Positions 51,791 through 63,500 of a DNA stretch of 64,000 bases are shown here, one piece after another. The stretch's first letter is position 1, and the number at the start of each line of letters is the position of its first letter. A model generated the notes under the pieces. The model saw only the letters and a program-made list of their open reading frames with translations. It was not told the origin of the DNA and did no database searches. The DNA is from Marchantia polymorpha subsp. ruderalis. Taxonomy: Eukaryota; Streptophyta; Marchantiopsida; Marchantiales; Marchantiaceae. Position numbers and translations under genes: made by a program. The DNA is taken from assembly GCA_037833965.1 (NCBI GenBank), contig AP031356.1, forward strand, positions 20,978,501 to 21,042,500, written 5' to 3'.

Positions 51791-52339
51791 TTCGCGCCTT
51801 CCCTAACCCTACTTCGCCTGTGCACAGGCGAACGCCTTCGTCCGCGCATAGGACAAAACTTGATTCCCCCTTCCGCGTAGGCGGAATTCGCGCCGGTGGC
51901 GAACTCCTTCCGCCGTAGGCGACCGCCTCCGTTTCTTCCAATAGCGATAACTCCCTAAGTCCTCATCCGTTCCAAGCGTTCTTGGGCTCGTTGGAATCAG
52001 TGCGTCGAGCTCTTTCCAACGGGATCCTGACTTGGTCAAGGCGCCCGAGGGTTGACCTAATTACGGGGGTTTCCCTACAGCCGCGGATGCAACCTCCAAA
52101 GGCGGGTTTTGCGCCTTGCGCCGTAGAGATCCTAACTGCAGAGCTCGCAGGGAGGGTGGGGCCTGTCCTTTCTGCGGCACCCCAAATCCCAGATTCTACA
52201 AGATCCCTTGAGAATCCCCGCGATCTTCCGGATTCACTCTGTTTTGATGTACCGAAGGCTATTTACAATGCTGCCAGGGTACAGTTTTCCAAAAATGTTT
52301 TAATTTCCTCAAAATTGCCAAAAGTGGGGTACCACAGAT

Positions 52340-53606
52340 GTGGAGGAGGTTGTGAGTTTCACAGCGGCGGTGACTCCACCCTCAGATGTTCCACTGTGGA
52401 GTTCGTGCCAGGCACTACAGTTGGAAGCTGATAGGTTGGTAAAAAAGGCTTGGAGTGAAGCCTCTTTACCAGCAGAGCCAGAGAGGGCTTCAGCAGATCG
52501 GCTAGTTGGTGGTTCTAGCGCATTGTCTCCATTGGTTACTACACCTATTGCATGGGAGTATTCCTCAGAGGGCGTTTGTTTGCTGGATCTTTTTGGTGGG
52601 ATCAGCACCGGTTTGGCTGCGGTGTTGCAGTCAAGTATTCCCGTACGGAGATACTTATATGTGGAGAAGGACGAGACTGCACGTCGAGTCTCTTCACGAC
52701 ATGTTGCACAGTTGATGCGGCGTTTTCCTTCGTTGTTGCCGCGATCAGCTGTCCGAGGATTCCAGAAGGCGTTGCCTTCAGACATTTCGTTGCTGGGGGC
52801 GCCAGACCTTGACCGCGTTGGCCATATTGATATGGTGATTGCGGGCTGGCCATGTCAGGGACACACACGCGCTGGACATGGGACAGGGTTGCATGATCCC
52901 AGATCTCGGATGTTTTGGGAGATGATGCGAGTGTTACGTCATCTCCAGGTGCAGCAGACACGTTCTCCAGCATACATTCTGGAGAACGTACCATTGTTGG
53001 GTGACACTCGGGCCCAGTTGATGGCGAGTGTCCATCAAGTCCGAGCATGGATTGGATCAGCAGTACTGTTGGATGCTGCGAGGGTTGGATCACGGGCGCA
53101 TCGTGCACGTTTGTGGTGGACCAACCTTTTGCCACGTGAGATATTGCGTCATGCCTATGATTCGGTGAAGCGTGATACTAAACTCACCGTTGACAGTATC
53201 TTGGATGTTTCCCGGCACTCTCAAGTAGTGAGAGTTGCTGACAGGTCACCTATGGCGTTGGTGAACCGCGTAGGTCAGCCTCGGATGGCTTTACCTACAT
53301 TTGTCAGTTATCCGGCATCACACGCGTATCGTGATGGGGGACCTGGACTACTATGGGACAGTACCCTACATCAGTTGGTGGAGCCCAACGCTGATGAGAG
53401 AGAGCGTGCGATGGGGTTTCTTACTGGTGTGACCGCGGCTTCTTCAGTTTCAGAGGCGTCGCGTCGTCAGGTTTTGGGTCAGGCTATGGACCTGAACTGC
53501 TTGACGTGGATTGTGAGCTTGGGTTTGGCCGAGCAACGCCGTTTGCGCGCAGATTTGGTGGTTGTAACACCACTTATTAGCTCATTGTCCACCGGGACGG
53601 TAGTGG
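52340..53606 (+). CDS. Cytosine-5 DNA methyltransferase domain of element C
   Basis: The frame carries the motifs of C5 DNA methyltransferases in canonical order: motif I CLLDLFGGISTGLA (about residue 80), motif IV AGWPCQGHTRAG with the catalytic Pro-Cys (about 169), motif VI YILENVP (about 213), motif VIII AHRARLWW (about 253), and a C-terminal block with ERERAMGF and RRQVLGQAMDLNCLTWIV (about 354-390) that resembles the end of DNMT3-type enzymes. The last residues before 53607 precede the duplication junction; past it the frame reads into LTR DNA. It would methylate cytosine in DNA. No chromatin-reader domain is seen. Retrotransposon-encoded methyltransferases are known from a few eukaryotes, including a charophyte alga and dinoflagellates as I recall. 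Confidence 0.85.
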
Positions 53607-56600
53607 CAAGACCGGGAGGTCTACCAAGAATGGGTACAGGACCCGTGATTACAAGGATCGATTTCGCCGGACTTAGTCCGCGGCGCTGATGCAATTACTG
53701 CAGCCGCACCGCGCCTGCTACATCACATTGTGGCAGGTCTCTTTTGTGGAGTGCGTCATCGAGGGAACTCCAATTCACAGGGCGAGCATCCTGCACAGGG
53801 TGATGCGACAGCACGCGTTTGAGGAGAAGGGGGGAACTCTAAACCATCTTTCTCCTTTCCTCATCAATTTTTATCGCCAGCGGAATTGTTTGACAGCGGC
53901 GGAGCTTGAACATTTTCCGCCATTGTCCATCGACCATCCCGGGAAGTACGTGCGGGAGAATGAGGTCGACACTGATGCAGAGGAGTCACCGACTTCTACC
54001 CCATCAAGGCGGAGGGACGAAGGGAGACACACTCCTGCAGCACGAGTGCCGCGGAAGCGGCGATGGAGGGAAGAGTCTGAAGAGGAGCAGCATCAAGAAC
54101 CCTCTGCTCCCATTCGACCGCGGCCGCTGTGCGAGTCATACAGCCGGCCGAAGCAGAAGGCACGCAGACTGGTGTTACCAGCCGACAGTGCGGACACGGC
54201 GACGATTGCGACGGAGAAAGGAAGTGCGTCGCCAGAGAAGCATGAGGAAGCGCGGACGACCGCAGGAGCAACGGGCCACGCTGCAACCTCGACGGGAGAG
54301 AGGCCGCCTACGGGCCAAGGGCCTCCGGAGTTACCACGTGCGATGCGGACAGATGTTCCGTTTGCGCACAGACGAGCCTCCGCGGACGGACGAGCCTCCG
54401 CGGACAGGCGATCACAAGTGGACGTGGATCTACGCTTACGCGTGGGAAGGAGCAGTCCGCCTGTGCACAGGCGCTCACCTGTGCACAGGTCGCCTGTGCA
54501 CAGGACACCTCCACACGTGTCGCCTGTGCACAGGCAAGAATCACCCCCGTTCCAACGTAGGAAGGGGAAGGAGCCGGCGGAAGAACCGCCTACGAGACAC
54601 CGGCCCTCGGAGCCAGACCTTCCGGCGCACCACGCGCCGCAATTTGCGCCTTCGGCGCCAGGGCCTTCGAGCCGAGGAGATACGAGCAGGGAGCGTGCGG
54701 AGGCCGCACCATCGGCGGGAAGTCCGCCGATAGATGCGCCTTCGGCGGTAGGGCCTATAGGCCAAGGAACATCGGGCGAGCGGCCCCCGGCCATGTCGCC
54801 TTCGGCGATAGATGTCCGCGGCGCTACGCCTGCGGCGGCAAGGCGCCGGCAATTGCGCCTGCGCACGGGCCGGGCACAGCCCCCACGGACCGATCAAGGG
54901 AGCAGCAACAGACGGAGGAGCGGAGTGACTGTCCGCGGGATGAAATTTCGATGCGCGATGCGCAATCCAACCCCGCGCAGCCACCTTCCGCTCGATCGCC
55001 TTCGGCGGCGGGCGACGGCGGCAGAGAGGACGCGGTAGACAACCAACAAGCGAGCGACGGGGATGCCGCACGGGTACATTCGCCTTCCGCCTTAGACATT
55101 TTGGCGACGAGCAGCGAGGCTGCAGCCGTGCCTTCGCAGGCAGCACACGTCGATGACGTGCAGCCCCACTCGGGGCAGTCGCCGACGCAATCAATGGCGA
55201 CTGAAATTCTCCACTCGGATGATGACGACGGAGGCTCCACGGAAGAAATGTCAGGAGCAGAAGACACCGAGGAGGAGGAGGAGGAAATTGTTGGAGCGCC
55301 GGCGGCGGCGCTCTCTGAGCAGGTGATTCCGTTGCTGAGGTACTTGGATCGCAAGGTCGATAAATACGCCGACCCACTCCAGCCGGGATCTTACATCGAG
55401 TTAGTGCGCAGGCGGACTCGCACTAAAGTCCACACCAGCAAGCTGTTAGCTAGAGTGGACCAGGAGTTGAGGGAATTGAAGGAGAAGCATGCATGCTTGT
55501 GGGGTCAGTATAAGCTTAATCAGAAATTCTACAAGCACTCCGAGAAGATGAAGGATGAGAAACTGGACGAGCTCACCAAGGAGCAGGTGAAGGTCAAGGA
55601 AGCACTCATTTCTGAGCAGGCCCAGAATCGGATTTTGTCAGAGGAGCTCGTGCGACAGACGCGGTTGTTGGAACAATGTCAGTTCGCACGGCAGGCGGAT
55701 GAGGAGTTAATCCGCAGGTTACAGTCAGAGTGTGGCGAATTGAGAGCGCAACGTGCTGAGGCCGAATCGCAATTAGTGATAATTGAAGAGGATCGCAGGA
55801 AGGAGGCGGATCGCAAGAAGGTGGAGACGGCGAGGCGTGTCGCCCACTGTCTCAAGGGTTACGCCCACTGGGAAGTGAAGGCGCAGGAGAAACTCACACT
55901 GCGTGAGTTTGAATTGCGCGCAGCCGGGTTGTTGTCAGGCGACAGTAGGAGTCGGCGGAAGGTAGCAAAGAAGCTCGATGCCTTTCTGTCAAAGGCACAG
56001 GATACCATGTCCGCCCTCGAAGTGGAGGTGTCCGCGGCGTTGCAGCGTTTGGGACTGCGCAGTCGAGCGGAAGATTGGCAGGGTAGGGAGTTAGTGCGCG
56101 GCAGTCGGCCGCGCAGGAGACGTAGTACAGGTTCCGCGGAGTGTAGTGTAGCGTGGTTCCGTGCAGGCGTGTAGCGTAGTGCAGTGTAGTGCTAGGTAGG
56201 ACTTAGAAGGTATAAAATAGTTCCAGGCGTTTTGCCTGGGGTTCTTTCCCATCAGAAGTGCAGATCAGGAACCCATTTCCTTTGCGTGTTTGTGTCCTTG
56301 AGTTCTGTCACCACGCACGAGGAGTTACAACTTAGCGTTCCGCATTTTGTAGCTGAAGGCCTTCGGCCGAATGTTCAGAGCTAGTCCATTGGTTAGAGAC
56401 TTGAGTAGTTCGGATCTGCACCTGCGGGTGACTGCCGATGCTCAGAGCCAGTGACTAGTTAGATACTTGAACAGTTTCGCCCCTACACCTTCGAGTGTTT
56501 CTTTCTGATTGTACTCCTTTGGGATTTTTCCCCTGAATGCCAAAGTGAAGTTTTGCTACTTCGTGTAAGCCTTGGTTGTAAATTCAGGTTACGCTGCAGC

Positions 56601-57186
56601 AGGTGCCTTGAGGGTAACCCTTGTAGTATTTCTGGGAATGACAAGTGCCTGAGAATTCAAACTCTTCAATAGACTGTTGTTGTGTTACTGGAATGTTTCA
56701 CAGTGAGTCCTTCAGTGCGGACCTGTGTTCTCTGCGCGTTTTGTGAGTTGAGAGTGTTATTCACCGCGTAGGAGTGACTTCGATCCGAAGTAGGCAGTCC
56801 AAACCGGGTTTCCTACACTAGCAGCAAGCTAGTGGAAGTGTTGTAAAAGCCGGAGTTGGAAGTCACTGCCCGCAGCTTTGCCGAGTGTGCTCGCGAGAGA
56901 CTTTCCCCCCTGAAATCTTGAGTAGAGGTCCTAACGGATCTCTGGGTTGTGTTTCTGTAGTTTCAGGTGTAAGTGTGTGTGTGTGTTTTACGCTGCACTG
57001 TGCGACCTCCGAGTGCGCTCCAAGTGGACACTTGCAGTATTTCTGGGAGTGACAGTTGCCTGAGAATTCAAACTCCTCAATAGTCTGTTAAAACGTGACA
57101 CTTTGTACCCTGTGTGTTCCTCTGTCCCTGTGGGTTCGACCTTTCTACCACTATATTGCAGTTTTAGCCTTTAGTGGGTTATTACA
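53607..57186 (+). mobile_element. Family-A LTR, second copy of 34709-38288 (5' truncated)
   Basis: 3' two thirds of the solo A LTR of element B, copied by the tandem duplication. Its U3 frame is broken as in the first copy. TATA box near 56210 and terminus TTATTACA at 57186, followed by GCTAC. Confidence 0.9.
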
Positions 57187-57191
57187 GCTAC

Positions 57192-58265
57192 AACTGCGGA
57201 GACATGGGACATTACGCGCCAAGCTGTCCCCACCCAAGGAAGCAAATGGGGTATGCACCGTTGTGCAGCAATTGCAAGAAGTCTGGACATACAGCAGCCG
57301 AATGTGATCAGCCACTAGTCCCTAGGCCAGCCGTGCGTTTCGTATCGACACCTGGCAAGGAAGAGGTGCAGGTCAACCAGGTAGAACTGAGCCCGGACCC
57401 AGCTGAAGGAGACGAAGTATGGCCGGAGGAAGAAGTAATGTGCGGACGGGTAGAGACCCGAAGTTCGAAGAGGAGGGGAGAGGACCACGAGGACACTCGC
57501 CGCCTCGAGCGTAGGGAAGAGAGGAGGAAGTCTAAAGAAGTTAGAGAAGGCCAAAGGAGAAGGCCGGGTACACCTCCGGCGATGAGGAACATCCAGCCGG
57601 AGCAGAACTCAGAGAAGGCGGACAGGTCTTCGGAAGAGTTCCGGACTCGAGACTACCTTCCGGACATCAAAGATGAGGTGAGTCACCTCATCAAGGAAGC
57701 ACTGGGCGCCGGAACGACATCCGACGACCGGAACGCGGCTAGGCCCCCTACACCACTTCCGACCGCGAGTACAGGGAAACTTCCGGCTGTGACTTCCAAC
57801 ACTTCCTACGACATAGTGGAGGACATAGGGAGTCAGAGGGCAAATATTTCCTTCCACCAGCTGTTGGAGGACAATAAGACGTACAGAAGGATGCTGATGC
57901 TTTCGTTGCGCCGACCACGCAAACCCCGAAAAGAGAAACTTCCGGCTGTGTACAGAGTGGAAGGAGGAGACCTAGGACCTCCAGAGATCGAAGTAGAGAT
58001 CGGAGGCTGCGTCATACAGAAGGTACCAGTGGACTCCGGCTCGGGCGTGAATATCATGACCGAGGAGACAGCGAACTCCTTGGGGTTCCAGACCTTCGAG
58101 CCTACATCCCGAGTGTTGCGACTGGCTGATCAAACGCGCAGAATGCCGCTAGGAATGTTGAGCAATGTGAGAACCAACATTGGAGGAGTGGACTTTCAAC
58201 TGTCCTACATAATATTGCAACCTCTAATGAAGAAAGGTTATGATGTGCTGCTTGGCAGACCGTGG
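57192..58265 (+). CDS. Zinc-knuckle and protease region of element B, second copy
   Basis: Duplicate of 38294-39367: two zinc knuckles, charged linker, and a protease-like domain with VDSGSGVNIM. A few base differences from the first copy. Fossil. Confidence 0.8.
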
Positions 58266-59077
58266 CGCACATCCAGTCGGAGCGAATTACGCCGGCGCGC
58301 ATTCGTACCGCTTATTTTGTCCTTTATGCCTCATCCATTGCTGACGGCGCATATCCGCCAGCGCAAATCATGCAAGCGCATCCGGCCGTCAGCGCCACGT
58401 CGGAGGCGTACATCCGACCGGCGCTTTCCTTCCATGAGCAGTCGCCAAAGGGGCTTCCGACTCTGAGTTGGTTTCCTCCCATGAGCGCGCGATTCCGCCG
58501 AAGGCGCATCGCCGAGGGCGTACGGGAGTCCTTTCCGGCTGTGAACCCTAGCGCGAACGGCGCATGTCCGGCTACGAGTTTTCCGACGCTCATAACTTCT
58601 CCGTCCCTGATCCATCTCCGACGCTCTTGGGCTCGTTAGAACGAGCGTCCCGAGCTCTTTCTAATGCAACTTCAACCAACTGGATCTACTGTGTATTCCG
58701 ATCGTTATGAAGGTTTTCCCTTTCCGCGCTAGCGGCGCATCGCCGAAGGCGCACTCATGGTCGGACGCCTTCAGAGGTCCGGGCCCTTCTTCTGACGTCT
58801 TCAGCAAAACCTCCTCCTGAGGTGTCTGCGCCGGAAGCGTAGCTTCCTTATACGCTGGAAGCGCGTGAGTAGGGACACCTCAGAAAAGGAGCTTTTGCCG
58901 AAGGCGCCGAAGACATTGGCGTTGGTACATCCGACTACGCGATTCTTCGTGACCTCGTGACGATCTCATCAATCCACTCTATTTAACGTACCCTTTTCTA
59001 ACTACAAACACTGCTTCGGTACTAGTTTTCTAAAATTGTTTAAATTCTGCAAAAAAAACAAAAAGTGTGTTACCACA
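58265..59077 (-). mobile_element. Reversed LTR-B fragment, second copy
   Basis: Duplicate of 39367-40179, including the inverted repeat (58817-58883). Ends GTGTTACCACA, followed by ATTAG. Confidence 0.82.
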
Positions 59078-59216
59078 ATTAGTTGATGGGGGTAGTGGTT
59101 TGAACATCCTACCTGAACACACCATGAGAAGGTTAGGTTTGAATCTGACAGGCCCCTCACCTTTCATTATCAATATGGCCAATCAGACTTCGGCTGTACC
59201 AGTGGGGATGATTAAA
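59078..59216 (+). mobile_element. Element D protease fragment, second copy
   Basis: Duplicate of 40180-40318, with the VDGGSGLNILPEHTM protease motif. Confidence 0.75.
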
Positions 59217-59773
59217 GGGACAGCGGGCGAGCGACCCCCGGCTATGTCGCCTTTGGCGATAGACGCCTTCGGCGCTGCGCCTGCGGCGGACAAGGCGCCG
59301 GCATTTGCGCCTGCGCACAGGCCAGGCACAGCCCTCGCGCAGGACCGATCGAGGGAGCAGCACCTGACGGAGGAGCGAATTGACTGTTCGCGGGACGAAA
59401 TTTTGGTGCGCGATGCGCAATCAAACCCCGCGCAGACACCCTCCGCTCGATCGCCTTCGGCGGCGGACGTCGGCGGCAGAGAGGATACGGTAGAAGACCG
59501 ACAAGCGGGCGACGGGGATGTAGCACGGCCACATTCGCCCACCGCCTTGGACATTTTGGCGAAGAGCAGCGAGGCTGCGGCGGTGCCTTCGCAGGCAGCC
59601 CCCGTCGACGACGTGCAGCCCCACTCGGGTCAGTCGCCAACGCAATCAATGGCGACTGAAATCCTCAACTCGGATGATGACGACGGAGGCTCCACCGAAG
59701 CAATGTCGGGAGCCGGGGATACCGAGGAGGAGGAGGAGGAAATTGTTGGAGCGCCGGCGGCGGCTGTCATGTA
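59217..59773 (+). mobile_element. Diverged A-like LTR fragment, second copy
   Basis: Duplicate of 40319-40875. Confidence 0.75.
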
Positions 59774-60538
59774 GTTACAAGTCGGCCCACGCAGTTTAGT
59801 CACTTACTATCTTTAGAGGTGAAGTTAGGGTTCGGTCACGAGAGGTATAGAGTCGGGGACGGCTCGAAGAACGTTAGTTCTTCGAGTCGAGCCTGGAAGC
59901 GTTGGGAGCGTACAGTAACTTTCCCCTTTGCGTCGACCTGGATTCTCCGAGTGTGGAGTGGGTTGGGCTCGACTCATGTTTGTGACGGTGACGGTTTGTT
60001 ACCAGTAGGGTAATTGACCGACGGGAATTCCAGTGGAGAATCTCCCGTTTATTTCACTCGAAGAACTGCCGTTTGTACATCGAATCTGTTGGTGTGTCGA
60101 GAGTTTGTGTCAGTCTGTTGTTCGAGAGTTTAGGAGGTTTGTGTTGATCGAAGATTTGTATTTCAGAGGTGCAAGAATCGAGGGGTTGCACAAGGCGGCT
60201 AGGGATTGCTTGCGTGAAGGATTTACATGTCGACTGCGCAATTGCGTTGGAGCTCAAACTTGTTGTTTCGGTGAGGAACCTGATCCCAAATACAGGTCCG
60301 GGGAGCGCATTTTTGACCAGCAGACATCGTACAGGAAGGAAAGATTTCGAGTCTCACATTCTCGGAAAGCTCTGATTCTGGAGCTTCTCTTTTGGTTGTC
60401 GCAGTCTCATCAGTCCACCCGGATGGACTGACAGACATACAGATAGGCAACAAGCAAGCAAACATCGAAGGAGGGCTAGCTGCCCAGTCGAGAAAAATCC
60501 GAGGAGCATACTCGGTGTAGACCTGAGACGCGCACCAG
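59774..60538. other. Unassigned sequence, second copy
   Basis: Duplicate of 40876-41640, with the hairpin at 59863-59886. No gene seen. The last three bases correspond to the end of the candidate host exon, cut here by the B LTR. Confidence 0.5.
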
Positions 60539-63500
60539 TGTGGTAACACGCTTTTTGTTTTTTTTGCAGAATTTAAACAATTTTAGAAAACTAGTACCAA
60601 AGCAGTGTTTGTAGCTAGAGAAGGGTACGCTAAATAGAGTGGATTGATGAGATCGTCACGAGGGCACAAAGAATCACGTAGTCGGATGTACCAACGCCAA
60701 CGTCTTCGGCGCCTTCGGCAAAAGCTCCTTTTTGAGGTGTCTCTACTCACGCGCCTCTAGCGTATAAGGAAGCTACGCTTCCGGCGCAGACACCTCAGGA
60801 GGAGGTTGTGCTAAAGACGTCAGGGGAAGGGCCCGGACCTCTAAAGGCATCCGACCATGAGTGCGCCTTCGGCGAAGCGCCGCTAGCGCGGAAAGGGAAA
60901 ACCTTCATAACAATCGGGATACACGGTAGATCCAGTTGGTGGAAGTTGCATTAGACAGAGCTCGGGACGCTCGTTCTAACGAGTCCAAGAGCGCCGGAGA
61001 TGGATCAGGAATGGAGAAGTTATGAGCGTCGGAAAACTCGTAGCCGGACATGCGCCGTTCGCGCTAGGGTTCACAGCCGGAAAGGATTCCCGTACGCCCT
61101 CGGCGATGCGCCTTCGGCGGAATCACGCGCTCACAGAAGGAAACCAACTCAGAGTCGGAAGCGCCCTTGGCGGCTGTTCATGGAAGGAAAGCGCCGGTCG
61201 GATGTACGCCTCCGACGTGGCGCTGACGGCCGGATGCGCTGGCATGAGTTGCGCTGACGGATATGCGCTGGCAGCAACGGACGAGGCATAAAGAACAAAA
61301 TAGGCGGTACGACTGCGCGCCGGCGTAATTCGCTCCGGCTGGATGTGCGCCTCCAGCAAGGCGCCGACGGATAACGAACGCACCAGCGGCGACACGCCTC
61401 CGGAGAAGGGCGGGTTAGGAAAAGACAACAGGGCCGACGTATACCCTGCAGCGGACTCGAGTCCGGAAGGTGGCGGCGGCGGGAGAATTCAACGTTTAAG
61501 CATGCGAATGCGCGCAATGCGGAGACGTGAATTCGCGCATGCAAAGGGCGAACCGTTAAGCCGTATAGCCGGCTGCGTACGTTGCAACCAGTAAGAACGT
61601 TGGACGTTCTTGAAATCGGAGAAGAAAAGACTGCGCTCCAGTCTCATTCTCTCATTCTTGACTTTGCGATTTCCAGTTCCAAGATTACGCGCAAGGGCGG
61701 AGCGACCTGCAGTGAGAGTAGAGAGTGCGGAGACGAGTTGCGCAAGGATCTTGGCGGACCTTGAAAGAATTGGAGTAGCGATCTCGAACGAGCGTAGAGA
61801 GAGTGAGCAGTCAGTGCTTGAGTGGCCGACGCGCAGTGGCGATTGTGAGAGAGCGAGCGAAAGGGAGAACGTTTGTGTGTGTGCAGGCAACGCAATGTCG
61901 AAGGTTCCCCAGCTGCGAGTGTCTCCACTCAGGGTGCCGCAGATCGGTCTACGCGCATTTCAAGATGTGCTGTTGAGGTTGAAGCTCGATTTTCTCCTAT
62001 GGGGGTGGAATTGGACGTGTCCGGAGATGGTGCGCGAGTATCTGCAAGAGAGACACAAGCCTTCTCGCGGATTTCGCCCACACCCAGAGAGATGGGAAAT
62101 TGGCAATTGGGCGCAGGTGTTGGGCAGGTGTGCCGGCGAGGAAGGGGATCTCCTCTTCGAGGCCGACAGCGTGAAAGTGTCCCAAGAGGAAGAAGTCTCT
62201 TACAATGAGCTCTTCAAGGTGGCTAGACATCCCAAGAACGGTTTCCGGACTCGGGATTACAAGGATCGATTGCGGAGAAATGTCGCGACAGCATTGCTGC
62301 AGATATTGCAGCCGACCAAGACCGCTTACATGCATGGTTGGCAGGTAGAGTTCGTGGAGCTAGTGTTGTCAGGAGCTCCGGTGCATTGGGCACGACTTCT
62401 GTGGAAGGTGACGCGCCAACATGCGCAAGAAGAGAGGGGAGGAACGCTCAATCATCTATCGCCTTACTTAATCGTGTTTTACCGGGCGATGGGATGTTTG
62501 ACGAATGCTGAGAAAACTCGGTTTCCGCAGCTGAGCCGGTCTTATCCAGGTAGATATTCGAGGGAGGCCGAAGTAGACACGGATCCGGACGAGGAACCTG
62601 CCAGTACGCCTCCGGCTCCGGCTCCAGCCAGAGCAGCAGAAGAACGTCGAAGTGAGCGCATTCCGCGCAAGCGGAAGTGGGATGAGAGACCTGAGGACAG
62701 GCAGCCGGAAGTACCAGCTGCGCCGACTCGTGGTCGGCCCACCCCCGAGCCTCATAGTCGACCAAAACAGAGGGCACGCAGAATGCCAACTGTTACTGAG
62801 GAGACCAGGCGAACTCCGACCCGGCGGAATCTCACACAGGAAGAGATAATCACTCAGGTTCTAGGGAAGACGGCAGAAACCTCTGCACAGAAGGCACCAC
62901 GGCCTTCGGGAGGAGATGGACGGACTGACGACCGGCCGACTGCGAGTCGGATGACTGAAAGTCGACAGACGGAAGGAAGGCCAACTGAACGGCGCGTTGA
63001 ACCGGACAGCAGGCCGGAAGCGGGAGAGAGTTTGGCTGACGAGCCAACAATCCTCAGAGGGTCGTCTTCGGCGGAAGGCACTTCTGGAAGAACGCCACCA
63101 ACAAGTAGGCCAAGTGGAGTCAAGACGCGCAGGGTGTATCCGACTCCCAGTCGGACAACTAATGGTCGGCCGACTGCGAGTCGGACAACAGAGAGTCAGC
63201 CGGATTCGCCGACTGCGAGACGGATGGAGCCAACGACCAGTGTGCGGACGCCTTCGGCGGACGCACCTTCAGCAAGGACACCTTCCGCGCAGATTGCGCC
63301 GGAAGGACAGGCAGCAGAAGCGGGCGGTGCAAGAGTGACAAAAGTCACTACGGCGTCGACCCCTTCACAAACCGAAGATCGAGCCGGAACAGGGGCTCAA
63401 GCAGTGGGATCTCCCACTGCCCTGGATATTTTAGCAGGCAGTGGAGCAGCAGTCGCAGCAGAAGCTGCTGCGCGCCACAGTTCCAGGGAGTCGCCAAGGG

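Larger units (their letters stand above)
46902..52336 (-). mobile_element. Solo LTR of family A, reversed, in element C (5,435 bp)
   Basis: TGTAATAACCC at the left end and GGGGTACCACA at the right end, with the perfect target duplication GATGT (46897-46901 and 52337-52341). Looks whole with an open U3 frame. Its leader has an enlarged palindrome array at 51715-51790 that other copies lack, which accounts for its greater length. Confidence 0.93.
44320..53606 (+). mobile_element. Element C: gag-protease retrotransposon encoding a DNA methyltransferase, with nested A LTR
   Basis: Plus-strand retroelement unrelated in sequence to A, B and D. Parts seen: Gag with two zinc knuckles and an RGG stretch, an aspartic protease (both in 44320-46901), and a cytosine-5 DNA methyltransferase domain (52340-53606). 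A reversed solo A LTR (46902-52336) is inserted between the last two, with target duplication GATGT. The element is cut at 53606 by the junction of the tandem duplication; reverse transcriptase and integrase are not in the window, so gypsy versus copia cannot be settled. The Gag style favours gypsy. The visible coding regions look whole apart from the insertion, so it is probably young. Confidence 0.8.
53607..60538 (+). repeat. Second copy of the 6.9-kb duplicated block
   Basis: Equals 34709-41640 with about ten base differences by eye. Left junction: element C sequence ends at 53606 and A-LTR sequence begins at CAAGACCGGG with no LTR terminus and no target duplication. Right limit: a B LTR starts at 60539 after CGCACCAG, the point reached by the first copy at 41640. 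The duplication probably continues beyond that insertion, outside the window. Confidence 0.9.

Noticed and set aside
52340-53606. Methyltransferase as a host gene
   Set aside because: It directly continues element C on the same strand behind a nested LTR with a 5-bp target duplication, has no introns, and lies in a retroelement-only stretch.
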